64,000 bases of DNA, from NCBI GenBank assembly GCA_963764565.1, contig CAVXTD010000008.1, positions 248,001 to 312,000 of the forward strand, written 5' to 3'. Numbering within the stretch: position 1 is the stretch's first letter; the number at the start of each line of letters is the position of its first letter. The notes under the pieces were generated by a model, which did not search any database, was not told the DNA's origin, and saw only the letters and a list, made by a program, of their open reading frames with translations. Of this stretch, positions 46,316-55,604 are shown piece by piece. The DNA comes from DATBLE01 sp963764565 (lineage in GTDB: Bacteria; Actinomycetota; Thermoleophilia; Gaiellales; Gaiellaceae). The translations under genes and the position numbers were made by a program.

Positions 46316-47524
46316 TCAGGCAGCCGTCCCCCGAGCCGAGCTCGGGTGCGGTTCCGTCTTCATGTGCGATGAAACGGCGACGATGAGCCGCTGCGTCCCA
46401 AAGATCCGGCGAAGGAGTGGCGAGCGCTCCGCCGACCGCGCCGCCGCATAGGCGGCACGCGCGGCGAGCCCATCGAACGGGTCGGGGAGGATCGCGCAGC
46501 CCACCTGCTCGATGTGCTCAACGGCGAAGCCTGCGGCGGCGAGAAGCGCGAGCGCACGGTCTCGTGGCAGTGGCGCGCGACGCGGCTGCGGTAGCGGACG
46601 CCCGAACGGCGCGAGTCGCTTGACGCGGCGGGCTACAGGCAGGGCAACCTTGCTGTGCCAGATGACGGTAGGAGCCGACCCGTTGCGCAGGCCGATGATC
46701 GCGCGTCCGTCCGGTCGAAGCACTCGGGCGAGCTCGCGAAGTGCCCGCTCGAAGTCGGTGTACTCGAGGACGCCGATGCCGACGACGACGTCGAAGCAGT
46801 CGTCCGGAAAGGGCAGCTCCTCGGCACGGGCCACAAACAGCTCGCCGCTGTCTCGCAGCCGCCCGCGGGCGTGCCGGACCATCTCGGAGGCCGGGTCGAC
46901 GCCGGTGACGCTCCAGCCGCGGGCAGCGAGCTCTGCGAGCAACCGGCCCGACCCGACGCCGACCTCGAGCAGCTGCCCCGGACCGCCGCCGACAAGCTCG
47001 AGCACGCGCTCGAGCCTCGTCCGCCACCAGTGACCGCGCAGGGTAGGTTCGTCGTACTCCCGGTCCCAGCGCTCAGCGGATGCGTCGAAATGCTCGACTG
47101 CGTCTCGCTCGGCCTCGGTCTGCGGGCCGTTGGCGAAGACGTCGCGGGTCCACAGCTCGACGCAGTTGCCGTCAGGGTCGTCCACGTAGGCAGAGCGGCC
47201 CGCCCGGCTCGTCCGGCTGCGCCGGTCGACCACGTGCGGTGCCAGACCCCCGGCTCGCAGCCGCTCGATGGCCGCGTCGAAGTCGTCATCAGCGAGGTGG
47301 AGAGCGAAGTGGACGTGCGCGCCACCGCGGCCGCCCGCTACACCGAGCTGCGGCCGCCAGAGGCCGATGCGCGTCCGCTTGCCGGCAAGCACCCAGATCG
47401 CCTCTCGCTCCGGCCACCGCTCGACGACGGGCAGACCGAGCACGCCGACATAGAATCGCTCGGAAGCGTCGAGGTCGCGCACCTCGAGCACGAGCTCGCT
47501 GACGCCCGTCACGGGGATGCTCAC
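46316..47524 (-). CDS. VOC-domain/SAM-methyltransferase fusion
   Basis: 402 residues from GTG 47524, which overlaps the stop of the nucleotidyltransferase gene (GTGA). Residues 1-130 form a glyoxalase/bleomycin-type VOC domain: SELVLEVRDLDASERFYVGVLGLPVVE, HVHFALHLADDDFDAAI, AYVDDPDGNCVELW. Residues about 145-400 form a class I methyltransferase: HFDASAERWDREYDE, LLEVGVGSGRLLAELAARGWSVTGVDP (SAM motif I), LPFPDDCFDVVVGIGVLEYTDFERAL. One continuous frame with no stop between the parts. Catalytic VOC residues (Glu, His, Glu) are in place. No close named homologue recognised; fourth gene of the flippase-P450-NTase operon. Confidence 0.82.
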   Translation of the reverse strand: MSIPVTGVSELVLEVRDLDASERFYVGVLGLPVVERWPEREAIWVLAGKRTRIGLWRPQLGVAGGRGGAHVHFALHLADDDFDAAIERLRAGGLAPHVVDRRSRTSRAGRSAYVDDPDGNCVELWTRDVFANGPQTEAERDAVEHFDASAERWDREYDEPTLRGHWWRTRLERVLELVGGGPGQLLEVGVGSGRLLAELAARGWSVTGVDPASEMVRHARGRLRDSGELFVARAEELPFPDDCFDVVVGIGVLEYTDFERALRELARVLRPDGRAIIGLRNGSAPTVIWHSKVALPVARRVKRLAPFGRPLPQPRRAPLPRDRALALLAAAGFAVEHIEQVGCAILPDPFDGLAARAAYAAARSAERSPLLRRIFGTQRLIVAVSSHMKTEPHPSSARGTAA

Positions 47525-48454
47525 CGCAGCGAGCCCGCCTCGCGACAGGAGAGCTCCTCCCGAAACGCTTCGACCGCGGCTCGCATAGCCTGCCAGCGCT
47601 CGCTCGGCGAAGCGGAAGCCGTGGAAGCGCAGCGACGAGCCGTCCTCGAGACCGGCAACGGCGTCCGTGGGCACCGAGCGGCCAAGCGACCCGTAGTGGA
47701 TCGCGAGCCTGTCACGCGCCACCCCGCGGGCTCGGCGCTCGAGCGCCGCTCCGAACCGGCCGCGAAGCGGCGCCTCGAGAGCGCGTTGAAGTAGCGAGCC
47801 GGTCGGTCGCGGCGGCGAGTCCGTACTCGGGCAGTCGAGGTTCGGGAAGAAGTCGGCGATCCAGGCGTTCGCCGCCAGGAGCGCACCCGCCCTCCCGGCG
47901 AGCTCCTGGGCCTGGGCAAGCTCGTGGGCCACGTAGAGGCTTCCGGGCGCAAACGCCAGGCAATCCTCGGCTAGGTAGTAGTTCGGGCAGAGGATCCGAC
48001 GGCCGAATAGACGGGACAGCGAGGCGAGCACCAGAAAGACGGTGCCGATCCTGCCTCGAGCGCAGATGATGAGCAGGTCGAGGTCGGCGTCCTGGCCTGC
48101 GTCGTCAACGGCCACCGAGCCCGTGAGCGCGAGGCCGCGTACGAACGGGACGTGCGCCGCGAGGCGGGCGACGCGTCGGGCTCGGCGCCGGAGGTGTGAC
48201 GCTCGTGCAATCCGCGCCGGCCGCCGATCGGCCAGCTCGGGCCGCTCTGCGAGACAGTAGAAGCCGTTCCGCTCGGTCACCAGACGAGTGAGCGCCTCGT
48301 CCTCGGCGACGAGGCGGCGCAGCTCATCCCTCGCAATCGGAACGCGGGCGAAACGCCAGAGCTCGTCGAGCGTGAGGGCGCAGTCGAACGCATCGCCGTA
48401 GAGGAGCCCGTCCAGCAGCCCGAGAAGATCCTCGGAAACGGCCCGATCGCTCAT
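47521..48454 (-). CDS. Nucleotidyltransferase-fold protein (frameshifted)
   Basis: About 310 residues. ATG 48454 overlaps the P450 stop. N-terminal helical/winged-helix-like part (LDGLLYGDAFDCALTLDELWRFARVPIARDELRRLV), then the Pol-beta-type core LALTGSVAVDDAGQDADLDLLIICARG, with GS and the DxD metal pair, followed by hydrophobic FLVLASLSRLFGRRILCPNYYLAEDCLAF. A shift near 47602 is inferred because the other frame gives a natural end WQAMRAAVEAFREELSCREAGSLR and a GTGA junction. Without it the gene would fuse to the VOC protein. Function unknown; it could transfer a nucleotide to a lipid, sugar or protein in this envelope-type cluster. Confidence 0.75.
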
Positions 48455-49680
48455 CGCCGCTCCAACATCACGACGAGCCGCTCTGCTCGGCCGACCGGAG
48501 CCTTCGTCTCCGGGTCGACGTGGAGGCGCCAGCGGCGGCCGATTGAGGCCAACGAGAGCGTGATGATTGCGCGGGCAAGCGGCTCGCCGATACAGGCGTG
48601 TACGCCGGCGCCGAAGGGGAGGTACGCGCCCCGCGCCGGAGGCGGAGCGTGCCCGAGCCAGCGCTCGGGGTCGAACTCGTCGGGCCGACCGAAGGAGTTC
48701 GGCTCGCGGTGGAGCACGGCCGGGCTGACCAGCACGTTCGCTCCTGGCCGGACGCGGGCGCCGGCGAGAAGGCCGTGGTCGACCGGGCAACGGTCGATGT
48801 GGCGCGCCGGCGGGAACAGGCGGAGCGCTTCCCGGACGACGGCGCCGAGATACGGGAGGTGAAATGCCTCTTCAGGGTCGGCCACCCGGTCGCCGAGGGT
48901 CGCGTCGAGCTCGGCGTGAAAGCGCCGCTCGACCGCCGGGTTGCGGCCGAGCAGGTACCAGGCGGCAACGAGCGCGCTGGGCGGCTCGTCGACGGCGGCG
49001 AGCAGGAACGCGATCACCTCGCCGCGCACGATGCGGTCGGGTAGACCGGCGCCGAGGAGAACGCCGGCGAGATCGTCGCCGGGCCCGACCGATCGACACC
49101 GCGCCGCCAAGAGCGTGTCGACTCTTTGCTCGACGCGAGTGAGCGCCCGGCCCGCTGCCGTTCCGTGTAGCGGCGGCGTCAGTCGGGGGGCCCGCTCCAT
49201 CACCTGGGCGAGAGCAGCGGCGAGCGGCGCGGCTTCATCCTGGAGGTCGGTCGAGAGGAGGACGTCTCCTGCAATAGTCAGCGATAGCCGCTCCAGCTCG
49301 TCTCGCAGCGCGATGCGGTCGCCGTCGCGCCAGCTCTCGTCAACCCGGTCGATTCGATCGGCGATGACGCCGCCGAAGCCCGCGACCCGTCTGCGCTCGA
49401 CGCTTGGCTGGAGCAACAGGCGCCGTGTCCGGTGGGCCTCGCCGTCGAGCGTGTTGAGCGTCTCGCCGACAAACCGGCGCATCCTCCGCTTCCACTTCCC
49501 CGGCCGGAACGAGGCACCGTCCGTCACGAGGACTCGCCAGGCCTCATCGGGGTCGCGGAGAAGGATGAACCGAGCCTGTCCGGCGCCCAGACGGATAGCC
49601 GAATTTCCGTTCGCATGCCGGCGCACGTAGTCGACCGGGTTGCGAAAGAACGAGCGAGCGCTGAAGGGGGAGACGATCAC
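48451..49680 (-). CDS. Cytochrome P450 lacking the I-helix acid-threonine pair
   Basis: 409 residues from GTG 49680 (overlaps the flippase stop). Haem-binding loop FGAGVHACIGEPLAR (Cys ligand), ExxR in EALRLFPPARHIDR and the PERF-like DPERW are all present. The I-helix O2-activation motif normally AGHETT reads LLAAVDEPPSAL: acid shifted and Thr replaced by Pro. Bacterial class I P450; redox partners are not in the window. Operon position between a flippase and a nucleotidyltransferase suggests it decorates an envelope lipid or glycan (inference). Confidence 0.88.
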   Translation of the reverse strand: MIVSPFSARSFFRNPVDYVRRHANGNSAIRLGAGQARFILLRDPDEAWRVLVTDGASFRPGKWKRRMRRFVGETLNTLDGEAHRTRRLLLQPSVERRRVAGFGGVIADRIDRVDESWRDGDRIALRDELERLSLTIAGDVLLSTDLQDEAAPLAAALAQVMERAPRLTPPLHGTAAGRALTRVEQRVDTLLAARCRSVGPGDDLAGVLLGAGLPDRIVRGEVIAFLLAAVDEPPSALVAAWYLLGRNPAVERRFHAELDATLGDRVADPEEAFHLPYLGAVVREALRLFPPARHIDRCPVDHGLLAGARVRPGANVLVSPAVLHREPNSFGRPDEFDPERWLGHAPPPARGAYLPFGAGVHACIGEPLARAIITLSLASIGRRWRLHVDPETKAPVGRAERLVVMLERR

Positions 49681-51023
49681 GACCAGACCGCGACGAGAAG
49701 GATGACGGCGGCAGCTGCTCCGGCGGCAGCCAGGAGACGCGGCGTGACGATGTCCCGCATCAGCAGCGCTGCGGTGGCCGCCGCGACCGCGGTGGAGACG
49801 AGCAGCGCGACGGTCGCTCCGGCCGCGCCCCACACAGGCACGGCGGCCACGGCGACGGTTGCAAAGGCGACCACGGCGGCGCCGCTGATCCAGACCGCGA
49901 GCCCCGGGCGCAGCCGAAGCGAAGCCGCCTGCCAGGCGAGCAGGGGCAATGCTGCGAGCGGAAGCAGGGCAAGCGCGGGTCCGAGCGCGCCGGCAGCGCC
50001 GGCGTATCGCTCGCCAACGCCGATCCGGAGCAACGGGTCGAGGAGGAGCGCAGCCACGACCGCCCCGCCGCCCGTGACGGCGACGGCGCGCCACGCCAGC
50101 ACCCGCGCGGCGTGGTCCACGCCCGCCGGATCAGTCGCCCACCGCTCCGACAGCTCCGGTAGCGAGGTGGTGAAGAGCTGGCGGACTGCATAGACCACGG
50201 CTAGTGCGGCGGAGGTCGCGAGCGCTGCGTAGCCTGTCTGCACACTCGATCCGGCCAGCAGGGCAACAGCGATGACCGGGCCGCGATGTGAGAGCTGCAT
50301 CAGCCCCATCGAGATCCCGACCACGAAGCCAAAGCGGGACGCACCGTCTGGCACGCGGGCGCCTCGACCGGCCGAGAGCAAGCGTCGGCCTACCACGAGG
50401 GCTCCGAGCAGGACCCCGCCTCCGGTCGAGATAGCGACACCCGCGACCGCGCCCGCCGTTCCCGCCGCTGCATACAGGGCCGGCACGGCCGCCAGCAGCA
50501 CGACGTTCTGGAACGCTCGCCGAAAGCTCCAGAGCCACGTTTCCCCGAGCCCGAGCGCGGCCTGGGCGGCGAGCAGCGCGAGCAACTCGAGCACGAGCGC
50601 AGCGAGCACGAGCTCCGTCTCCAGCGACGGGAAACGCCTCGGGTCGACGAGGACCAGCAGGGTGGCGAGTGCAACGACTGGGGTGAGCTGGAGTACCCGC
50701 AGACGGGCGGCGCGGACCGTGAGCGCGCGGGCGAGCGCGACGCGCTCTGCAGGACTGGCCGGGGGTACGAATCGCGCGAATGTGACCGGGGCGCCGAGCG
50801 ACAGGATGCTCGCCCCGATTGCGACGACCGCGAGCGCGACTGCCATCCGTCCGAAGTCTTCCGGCCCAAGCAGGCGGGGCAGAAGGGCGACGATCGCGAG
50901 CTGTGTAGCGAGCTCGGTGCCCTTCCCATGGAGTGCGATCGAGGCCGCTGACGCATTGCGTGGGACCCGGCGCCGCAGGAGGCCGCTGACGGCTCCCACG
51001 GGGTCCGCCTGAACCTCGGGCAT
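49677..51023 (-). CDS. Polysaccharide-type flippase (Wzx/MOP superfamily)
   Basis: 448 residues with about twelve to fourteen hydrophobic segments. N-terminal NASAASIALHGKGTELATQLAIVALLPRLLGPEDFGRMAVALA matches the Polysacc_synt/Wzx pattern; the second half contains LFTTSLPELSERWATDP. Would move a lipid-linked oligosaccharide across the inner membrane. First gene of the minus operon and divergent from the UGM-like flavoprotein across ~205 bp in which no feature was recognised. Confidence 0.85.
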   Translation of the reverse strand: MPEVQADPVGAVSGLLRRRVPRNASAASIALHGKGTELATQLAIVALLPRLLGPEDFGRMAVALAVVAIGASILSLGAPVTFARFVPPASPAERVALARALTVRAARLRVLQLTPVVALATLLVLVDPRRFPSLETELVLAALVLELLALLAAQAALGLGETWLWSFRRAFQNVVLLAAVPALYAAAGTAGAVAGVAISTGGGVLLGALVVGRRLLSAGRGARVPDGASRFGFVVGISMGLMQLSHRGPVIAVALLAGSSVQTGYAALATSAALAVVYAVRQLFTTSLPELSERWATDPAGVDHAARVLAWRAVAVTGGGAVVAALLLDPLLRIGVGERYAGAAGALGPALALLPLAALPLLAWQAASLRLRPGLAVWISGAAVVAFATVAVAAVPVWGAAGATVALLVSTAVAAATAALLMRDIVTPRLLAAAGAAAAVILLVAVWS

Positions 51024-51228
51024 CCGATAGAGCGTCGCTCGGATCCTGCCCGGAGCGGCCCTTCGAACGTCCAGCCTTCGACCCTTGAAGGTTCAGACTG
51101 CGCTCAACGCCGTGGGCGGGCAGGCGGCGCGGGCGTTCCCTGAGAGCCCGAAAGCCTTATCCGAACGATGGGCGAGTCTGGACGATCTTCAGTCGCGCGG
51201 AAGCAGCACGAAACGGAATACTCGAGTC

Positions 51229-52740
51229 GTGGTCGCGCGCGGCGATACCGTTGGCACGGCCATCCTCGGTGCGGGACCTGCCGGACTCACGTCGGCCTAC
51301 GTGCACGCTGCCAGGCGGGCCCCGGCGGTCGTGCTCGAGGCAGATGCAACAGTGGGCGGGCTCGCGAAGACCGTCTGTGTGAACGGCTATCGCCTCGATC
51401 TCGGCGGACACCGATTCTTTACGACGATCGAGCCTATCCATCGGCTCTGGGACACAATGCTCGGGAGCGACTTGCTGACGCGACCGCGGCTGTCCCGGAT
51501 CTACTACGACGGCAAGTTCTTCTCGTATCCGCTCCGCGCACGAGACGTGAGGGTCGGCCTCGGCTTCGCCGAGTCGGCTCGCTGCGTCCTGTCCTACCTG
51601 GCGGGCCAGCGGCAACGAAGGCATGAGCCCGAGTCGTTCGAGGACTGGATGACCACGCGGTTCGGCCGGCGACTCTACGAGACATTCTTCAGCTCCTACA
51701 CCGAGAAGGTCTGGGGCATCCCCGGCTCGGAGATCCGTTCCGAGTGGGCGGCGCAGCGGATCAGGAACTTTTCGCTACTCCGGGCGATGCTTGCAATCGC
51801 CGGGATCAGGCAGAGGAATGTCCGGACGCTGATCGAGGAGTTCCGCTACCCCCGGCTCGGCCCAGGTCAGATGTGGGAGGGCTTCCGCGACTTCGCCGCG
51901 AGCCGCGGTGTGCCGGTGCTCCTCGGCCACCGTGTCGTCGCGCTTCGGCACGCGGCAGGACAGGTCGAGAGCGTCGTCGTACACGCGGAGGGCGACGAGT
52001 TAGATCTGCCAGTCGACAGCGTCGTCTCGAGCATCCCGATCGGCGAGCTCGTGCTCGCTCTCGATCCGGCGCCGCCCGAGGTGGTCATGGCAGCCGCGCG
52101 GCGCCTCCGCCACCGGAACCTCTGCATGGTTGCGCTGATGACCGACGAGTGCGCGCAGTTCCCGGACAACTGGATCTACCTCCACGACCCTGGTGTCAGA
52201 GCCAGCCGAGTGCAGAACTTCGGCGCCTGGAGCGAGAGTATGGTGCGCGCCGGAACCGCCTGCCTGGGCGTCGAATATCACTGCTGGGAGAGCGACGAGA
52301 TCTGGGAGCTCCCAGAGGACGATTCCGTTGCCCTGGCCACCGAGGAACTCGCGCGAATCGGCCTCATCGATCCGGCCCGCGTGTTTGGCGGGGTGAAGGT
52401 CGCCGTACCACATGCGTATCCCGTGTACGACAACCACTACCAGGAGGCGGTCGCCGTGCTTCGCGCGTACCTCGCGGGATTCTCCAACCTCCAGACATGC
52501 GGCCGCAACGGGCTACACCGCTACAACAACCAGGACCACTCGATGTGGACAGCGGCGCTTGCGACGCTCAATGCCCTCGACGGACTGCAGTACGACGTCT
52601 GGTCGGTCAACACAGACGCCGTCTACCACGAGGAGTGCGCCCGCGTAGGCGCCGGCCTCAACGTGGATCTCGATGAGGAGCCTCTGAGCCACTTCGTCCC
52701 GTCGCCCGCCGGCGCGACGCCCGTCGCCGATCCGGCGTAG
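51229..52740 (+). CDS. NAD(P)/FAD oxidoreductase, UDP-galactopyranose-mutase/HemY-like
   Basis: About 503 residues from GTG 51229; the frame opens earlier, but upstream residues are not family-like. Rossmann TAILGAGPAGLTSAYVHAARRAPAVVLEADATVGGLAKTV, then LDLGGHRFFTTIEPIHRLWDTML and YYDGKFFSYPLRARDV, as in UGM-like proteins encoded with glycosyltransferases. C-terminal GRNGLHRYNNQDHSMWTAALATLNAL is typical. Probably a sugar-ring or lipid isomerase/oxidoreductase in glycan synthesis. Overlaps the convergent GT2 gene by about 80 bp. Confidence 0.85.
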   Translation: MVARGDTVGTAILGAGPAGLTSAYVHAARRAPAVVLEADATVGGLAKTVCVNGYRLDLGGHRFFTTIEPIHRLWDTMLGSDLLTRPRLSRIYYDGKFFSYPLRARDVRVGLGFAESARCVLSYLAGQRQRRHEPESFEDWMTTRFGRRLYETFFSSYTEKVWGIPGSEIRSEWAAQRIRNFSLLRAMLAIAGIRQRNVRTLIEEFRYPRLGPGQMWEGFRDFAASRGVPVLLGHRVVALRHAAGQVESVVVHAEGDELDLPVDSVVSSIPIGELVLALDPAPPEVVMAAARRLRHRNLCMVALMTDECAQFPDNWIYLHDPGVRASRVQNFGAWSESMVRAGTACLGVEYHCWESDEIWELPEDDSVALATEELARIGLIDPARVFGGVKVAVPHAYPVYDNHYQEAVAVLRAYLAGFSNLQTCGRNGLHRYNNQDHSMWTAALATLNALDGLQYDVWSVNTDAVYHEECARVGAGLNVDLDEEPLSHFVPSPAGATPVADPA

Positions 52741-53683
52741 CCCGGCCGGCGGAGGCGGCCTGAGCACCGAAGTGAGCGAGCAAGCCGCCTGGAAGAGCAG
52801 CGGTTCCGGCGAGATGATGGAGCGCGTGCAGCCCGATTCCGGCGACACCGGCACGCAGGCCGAGGCGCTGCACAAGGAGGGCGTAGAACGCGCGATTCAG
52901 CGCGACGAGCCCGACGAAGGCGGCAAGCGCGGCTCTCGGTCGGTGGCGGACGAGCGCGACCATCGCGACCACTACGGCCAGCCCGCTGAGCCTGTGACGC
53001 CACCCGAGGTTGAGGGCACGCGACGGGGCTCGGCGCTCGAGGAGCAGGCGCACCCAGGGCAGGCCGCGGCGCGCGAAATCCGTCCAGAGCATGCCGCTGA
53101 GCGTCCAGTGCTTCAGATGCGTGGCCTGGAGAAGCGGATCCAACTCGACGGCGAAGCCGTGCGCACACAGGCGCATCCCGAACTCGACGTCCTCGATCGA
53201 GGAGCGGGCCGCGTCGAAGCCTCCGACGGCGGCGAAGGCCTCTCGGCGAACCGCTCCCAGCCCGGTCCAGAACGTGCTCGCGGGCCCCGCCGCTTGCTGG
53301 TGCACGTGATGGTGGAGGAGGTTGCGGAAGCGCGAGACGACGCCAGGTGCCGCCGGTGCGTCGTCGTACGAGCCGAAGACCGCCGCCAGGTTCGGGTCTT
53401 CGGCGAACGCCGCGCGCACACGGTGAAGCGCATCCCCGTGAGCGACGACGTCCGAATCGATGAACACGAGCACATCGCCGAGCGCCCTGCGCGCGCCGGC
53501 GTTCCGCGCCGCCGCAGGTCCCCCTCCGGCCGGCTCATCCACGACCACCACCTCGTCCGCATCGCCCAGTGTCGGCATGAGCGCGGCGAGGCAGAGGTCG
53601 AGAGTCGGGGGACTGTCGGTGGCGGGCACGATCACCGAGAGACGCAACTCCCCGCCACCGTCTTCCTTCCGAGCGTCGGCCAT
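52658..53683 (-). CDS. Family 2 glycosyltransferase, membrane-associated
   Basis: 341 residues from ATG 53683. GT-A core LRLSVIVPATDSPPTLDLCLAAL, DEPAGGGPAAARNAGARRALGDVLVFIDSDVVAHGDAL (DxD-like SDV), GLGAVRREAFAAVGGFDAARSSIEDVEFGMRL (acceptor ED). One or two hydrophobic segments near the end (LAVVVAMVALVRH, LAAFVGLVALNRAF). The last ~28 residues are Arg-rich and antisense to the neighbour, so the true end may be earlier. Confidence 0.85.
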   Translation of the reverse strand: MADARKEDGGGELRLSVIVPATDSPPTLDLCLAALMPTLGDADEVVVVDEPAGGGPAAARNAGARRALGDVLVFIDSDVVAHGDALHRVRAAFAEDPNLAAVFGSYDDAPAAPGVVSRFRNLLHHHVHQQAAGPASTFWTGLGAVRREAFAAVGGFDAARSSIEDVEFGMRLCAHGFAVELDPLLQATHLKHWTLSGMLWTDFARRGLPWVRLLLERRAPSRALNLGWRHRLSGLAVVVAMVALVRHRPRAALAAFVGLVALNRAFYALLVQRLGLRAGVAGIGLHALHHLAGTAALPGGLLAHFGAQAASAGRATPDRRRASRRRATGRSGSEAPHRDPR

Positions 53684-53730
53684 CGCGTCGATGCTACATC
53701 GGCACCGGTGGTGCGACCCGCCACCCGCCG

Positions 53731-55446
53731 ATGAGCGCCGAACGGCCGCGAGGCGCATGCCTGCACCGGATCGACCCGACTGCGGCACGCGCAGGCCACC
53801 GGCACGCGCACGCAGAGTCGGCCGCCCGCGACGGCATCTCTCTCTCCGCCTTCCGGCCGGTGGTCGCGCGCGCCTCCTCGGCACTGCCCGTCCTGGCCTG
53901 GTCCCTGATCTTGGTGGGCGGCTTCCTGCGTGTAGCGCGCTACGCCGAGGGTCGGTCGCTCTGGTACGACGAGGCCGCGGTCGCGCTCAACATCGTCGAC
54001 CGCCCGTACTCGGCTCTGTTCGGGAGACTCGACTTCCAGCAGGGCGCCCCACCAGGCTTTCTACTCGCCGAAAAGCTGGCAGTCGAGATTCTCGGACGAG
54101 GCGAGTACGCGCTGCGGCTGCTTCCGCTGCTCTTCGCACTCGCCTCGCTTCCGCTGTTCCACGCGCTGGCCCGCCGGCTGCTTCCGCCTGCCGCGGCCAC
54201 TCTGGCGCTGGCCTTGTTCGCCCTCTCGGAGCCGCTCGTCCGGTACTCGGCTCAGCTGAAGCAGTACTCGACCGACGTCGCGTTCGCGCTCGCGCTGGCG
54301 CTGCTCGCGCTCTCGTTCCTCACCGCACAACCCTCCGTCCTGCGGACAGCAGGCTTCGCGGCGACCGGACTGGTCGCGGTCTGGTTCTCGCACGCGTCGC
54401 TCTTTGTGCTCACGGCTGCCGCGCTCTCGCTCGCCGCCGTTTCTGTCACGCGGAGGCAGCGCACCCAGATCGTCCATCTCGGAGCCGCGCTTGCGGTCTG
54501 GCTTGCGGGATTCCTGTGCGTGTACCTGATCGCCCTTCGCCATCTCGAGGGGTCTGCGCACGTCTTCGTCGGACATCGCTACGCGATGCCGTTTCCGCCC
54601 ACTTCACGCGAGGACCTCCGCTGGTTCGCCGGCACGGGTGCGGAGTTGCTCAGTAGCACGTTCGCGGCGCCTCGGCCGATCCTCGCGCTGGTCGGCCTAC
54701 TCGTCGTCGCGGGTGCGCTCGCGACCTGGAGACGGGGCGCGGCCGGTCTCGGCATCCTGATCCTCCCGGGCGTGCTCGCGCTCATCGCGTCCGCCCTGCA
54801 CGAGTATCCGTTCGGCCTGCGGTTCGCGCTCTTCCTCATCCCCGCGATCAGCGTCCTGCTCGCTGCCGGCAGCTCGGCACTCTGGTCGGGCTTCCCCAGG
54901 CTGGCGCTGCCGCTCTCCGCCCTGCTTGTTGCGGCGGTATTCGCCTTTCCGGCCCGGACCGCGGTCGAAGGGCTCGTCGGGACGCCGCGGCAGCGTGAGG
55001 AGATCGCGCCGGCTCTCGCGCACCTGAAGACCGGCTGGCGACCGGGAGACAGCCTGTTCGTTACCAGCGGCGCCGAGTACGTGTTCCGATTCTATGCGGA
55101 GGCGGGCGGCCTCAACCGAAGCCCCGGCGGCTCGATGCGACTGTGGCCGATCGTGCCCACCGGGGGACCGGACGGAGCGGCGCCCGCGCTGGTCTCACAG
55201 CCGCCGAGCCTCGTCGTAGCGGGCGTGTGGGACGGCCGGGTCAAGCGCATCGACCGAGACCTCGGCCGGCTCAGCAGGCGCGGTCGCACGTGGATTCTCG
55301 TCGCCCACACGGAGCCGGCCGAGGAGCAAGCGCTGGTGGCCCGGCTGAACCGGCTGGGAACGAGGCTCGACGCCTTCCACCAGGGCGGCGCAGCCGTCTA
55401 TCTCTACGACCTCGGCTCGCCCGCCGGCCGTCGGCGGGGCGCGTAG
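53731..55446 (+). CDS. GT-C membrane glycosyltransferase (GT39/ArnT-like)
   Basis: 571 residues with about ten to twelve hydrophobic segments. First periplasmic loop carries RSLWYDEAAVALNIVDRPYSALFG, the acidic DE motif of polyprenyl-phosphate-dependent GT-C enzymes; ALFALSEPLVRYSAQLKQYSTDV is another hallmark. C-terminal ~150 residues are a soluble extracytoplasmic domain (WRPGDSLFVTSGAEYVFRFYAEAGGL). Transfers a sugar from a lipid carrier onto a glycan or protein outside the membrane. Confidence 0.85.
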   Translation: MSAERPRGACLHRIDPTAARAGHRHAHAESAARDGISLSAFRPVVARASSALPVLAWSLILVGGFLRVARYAEGRSLWYDEAAVALNIVDRPYSALFGRLDFQQGAPPGFLLAEKLAVEILGRGEYALRLLPLLFALASLPLFHALARRLLPPAAATLALALFALSEPLVRYSAQLKQYSTDVAFALALALLALSFLTAQPSVLRTAGFAATGLVAVWFSHASLFVLTAAALSLAAVSVTRRQRTQIVHLGAALAVWLAGFLCVYLIALRHLEGSAHVFVGHRYAMPFPPTSREDLRWFAGTGAELLSSTFAAPRPILALVGLLVVAGALATWRRGAAGLGILILPGVLALIASALHEYPFGLRFALFLIPAISVLLAAGSSALWSGFPRLALPLSALLVAAVFAFPARTAVEGLVGTPRQREEIAPALAHLKTGWRPGDSLFVTSGAEYVFRFYAEAGGLNRSPGGSMRLWPIVPTGGPDGAAPALVSQPPSLVVAGVWDGRVKRIDRDLGRLSRRGRTWILVAHTEPAEEQALVARLNRLGTRLDAFHQGGAAVYLYDLGSPAGRRRGA

Positions 55447-55604
55447 GCGCGGCAACGAGCGCTGATGCGTGGGGCGGGGTGGGGCCGGACTGGCTGCGCT
55501 TCGTCGAGCGGAACGAGCCGGCTGCGGGGACCAGCGGGGAGATCGGCTTCCCGAAGGTGTGCTCCGCCGGCCGATCGCCCTTGCCCGGCTAGGATCGGGT
55601 CGAG

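Noticed and set aside
46316..48454. Single 713-residue NTase-VOC-methyltransferase protein
   Set aside because: The alternative frame near 47600 gives a natural stop overlapping a GTG start for the VOC gene, matching the GTGA pattern of the operon; a one-base error explains the fusion better.
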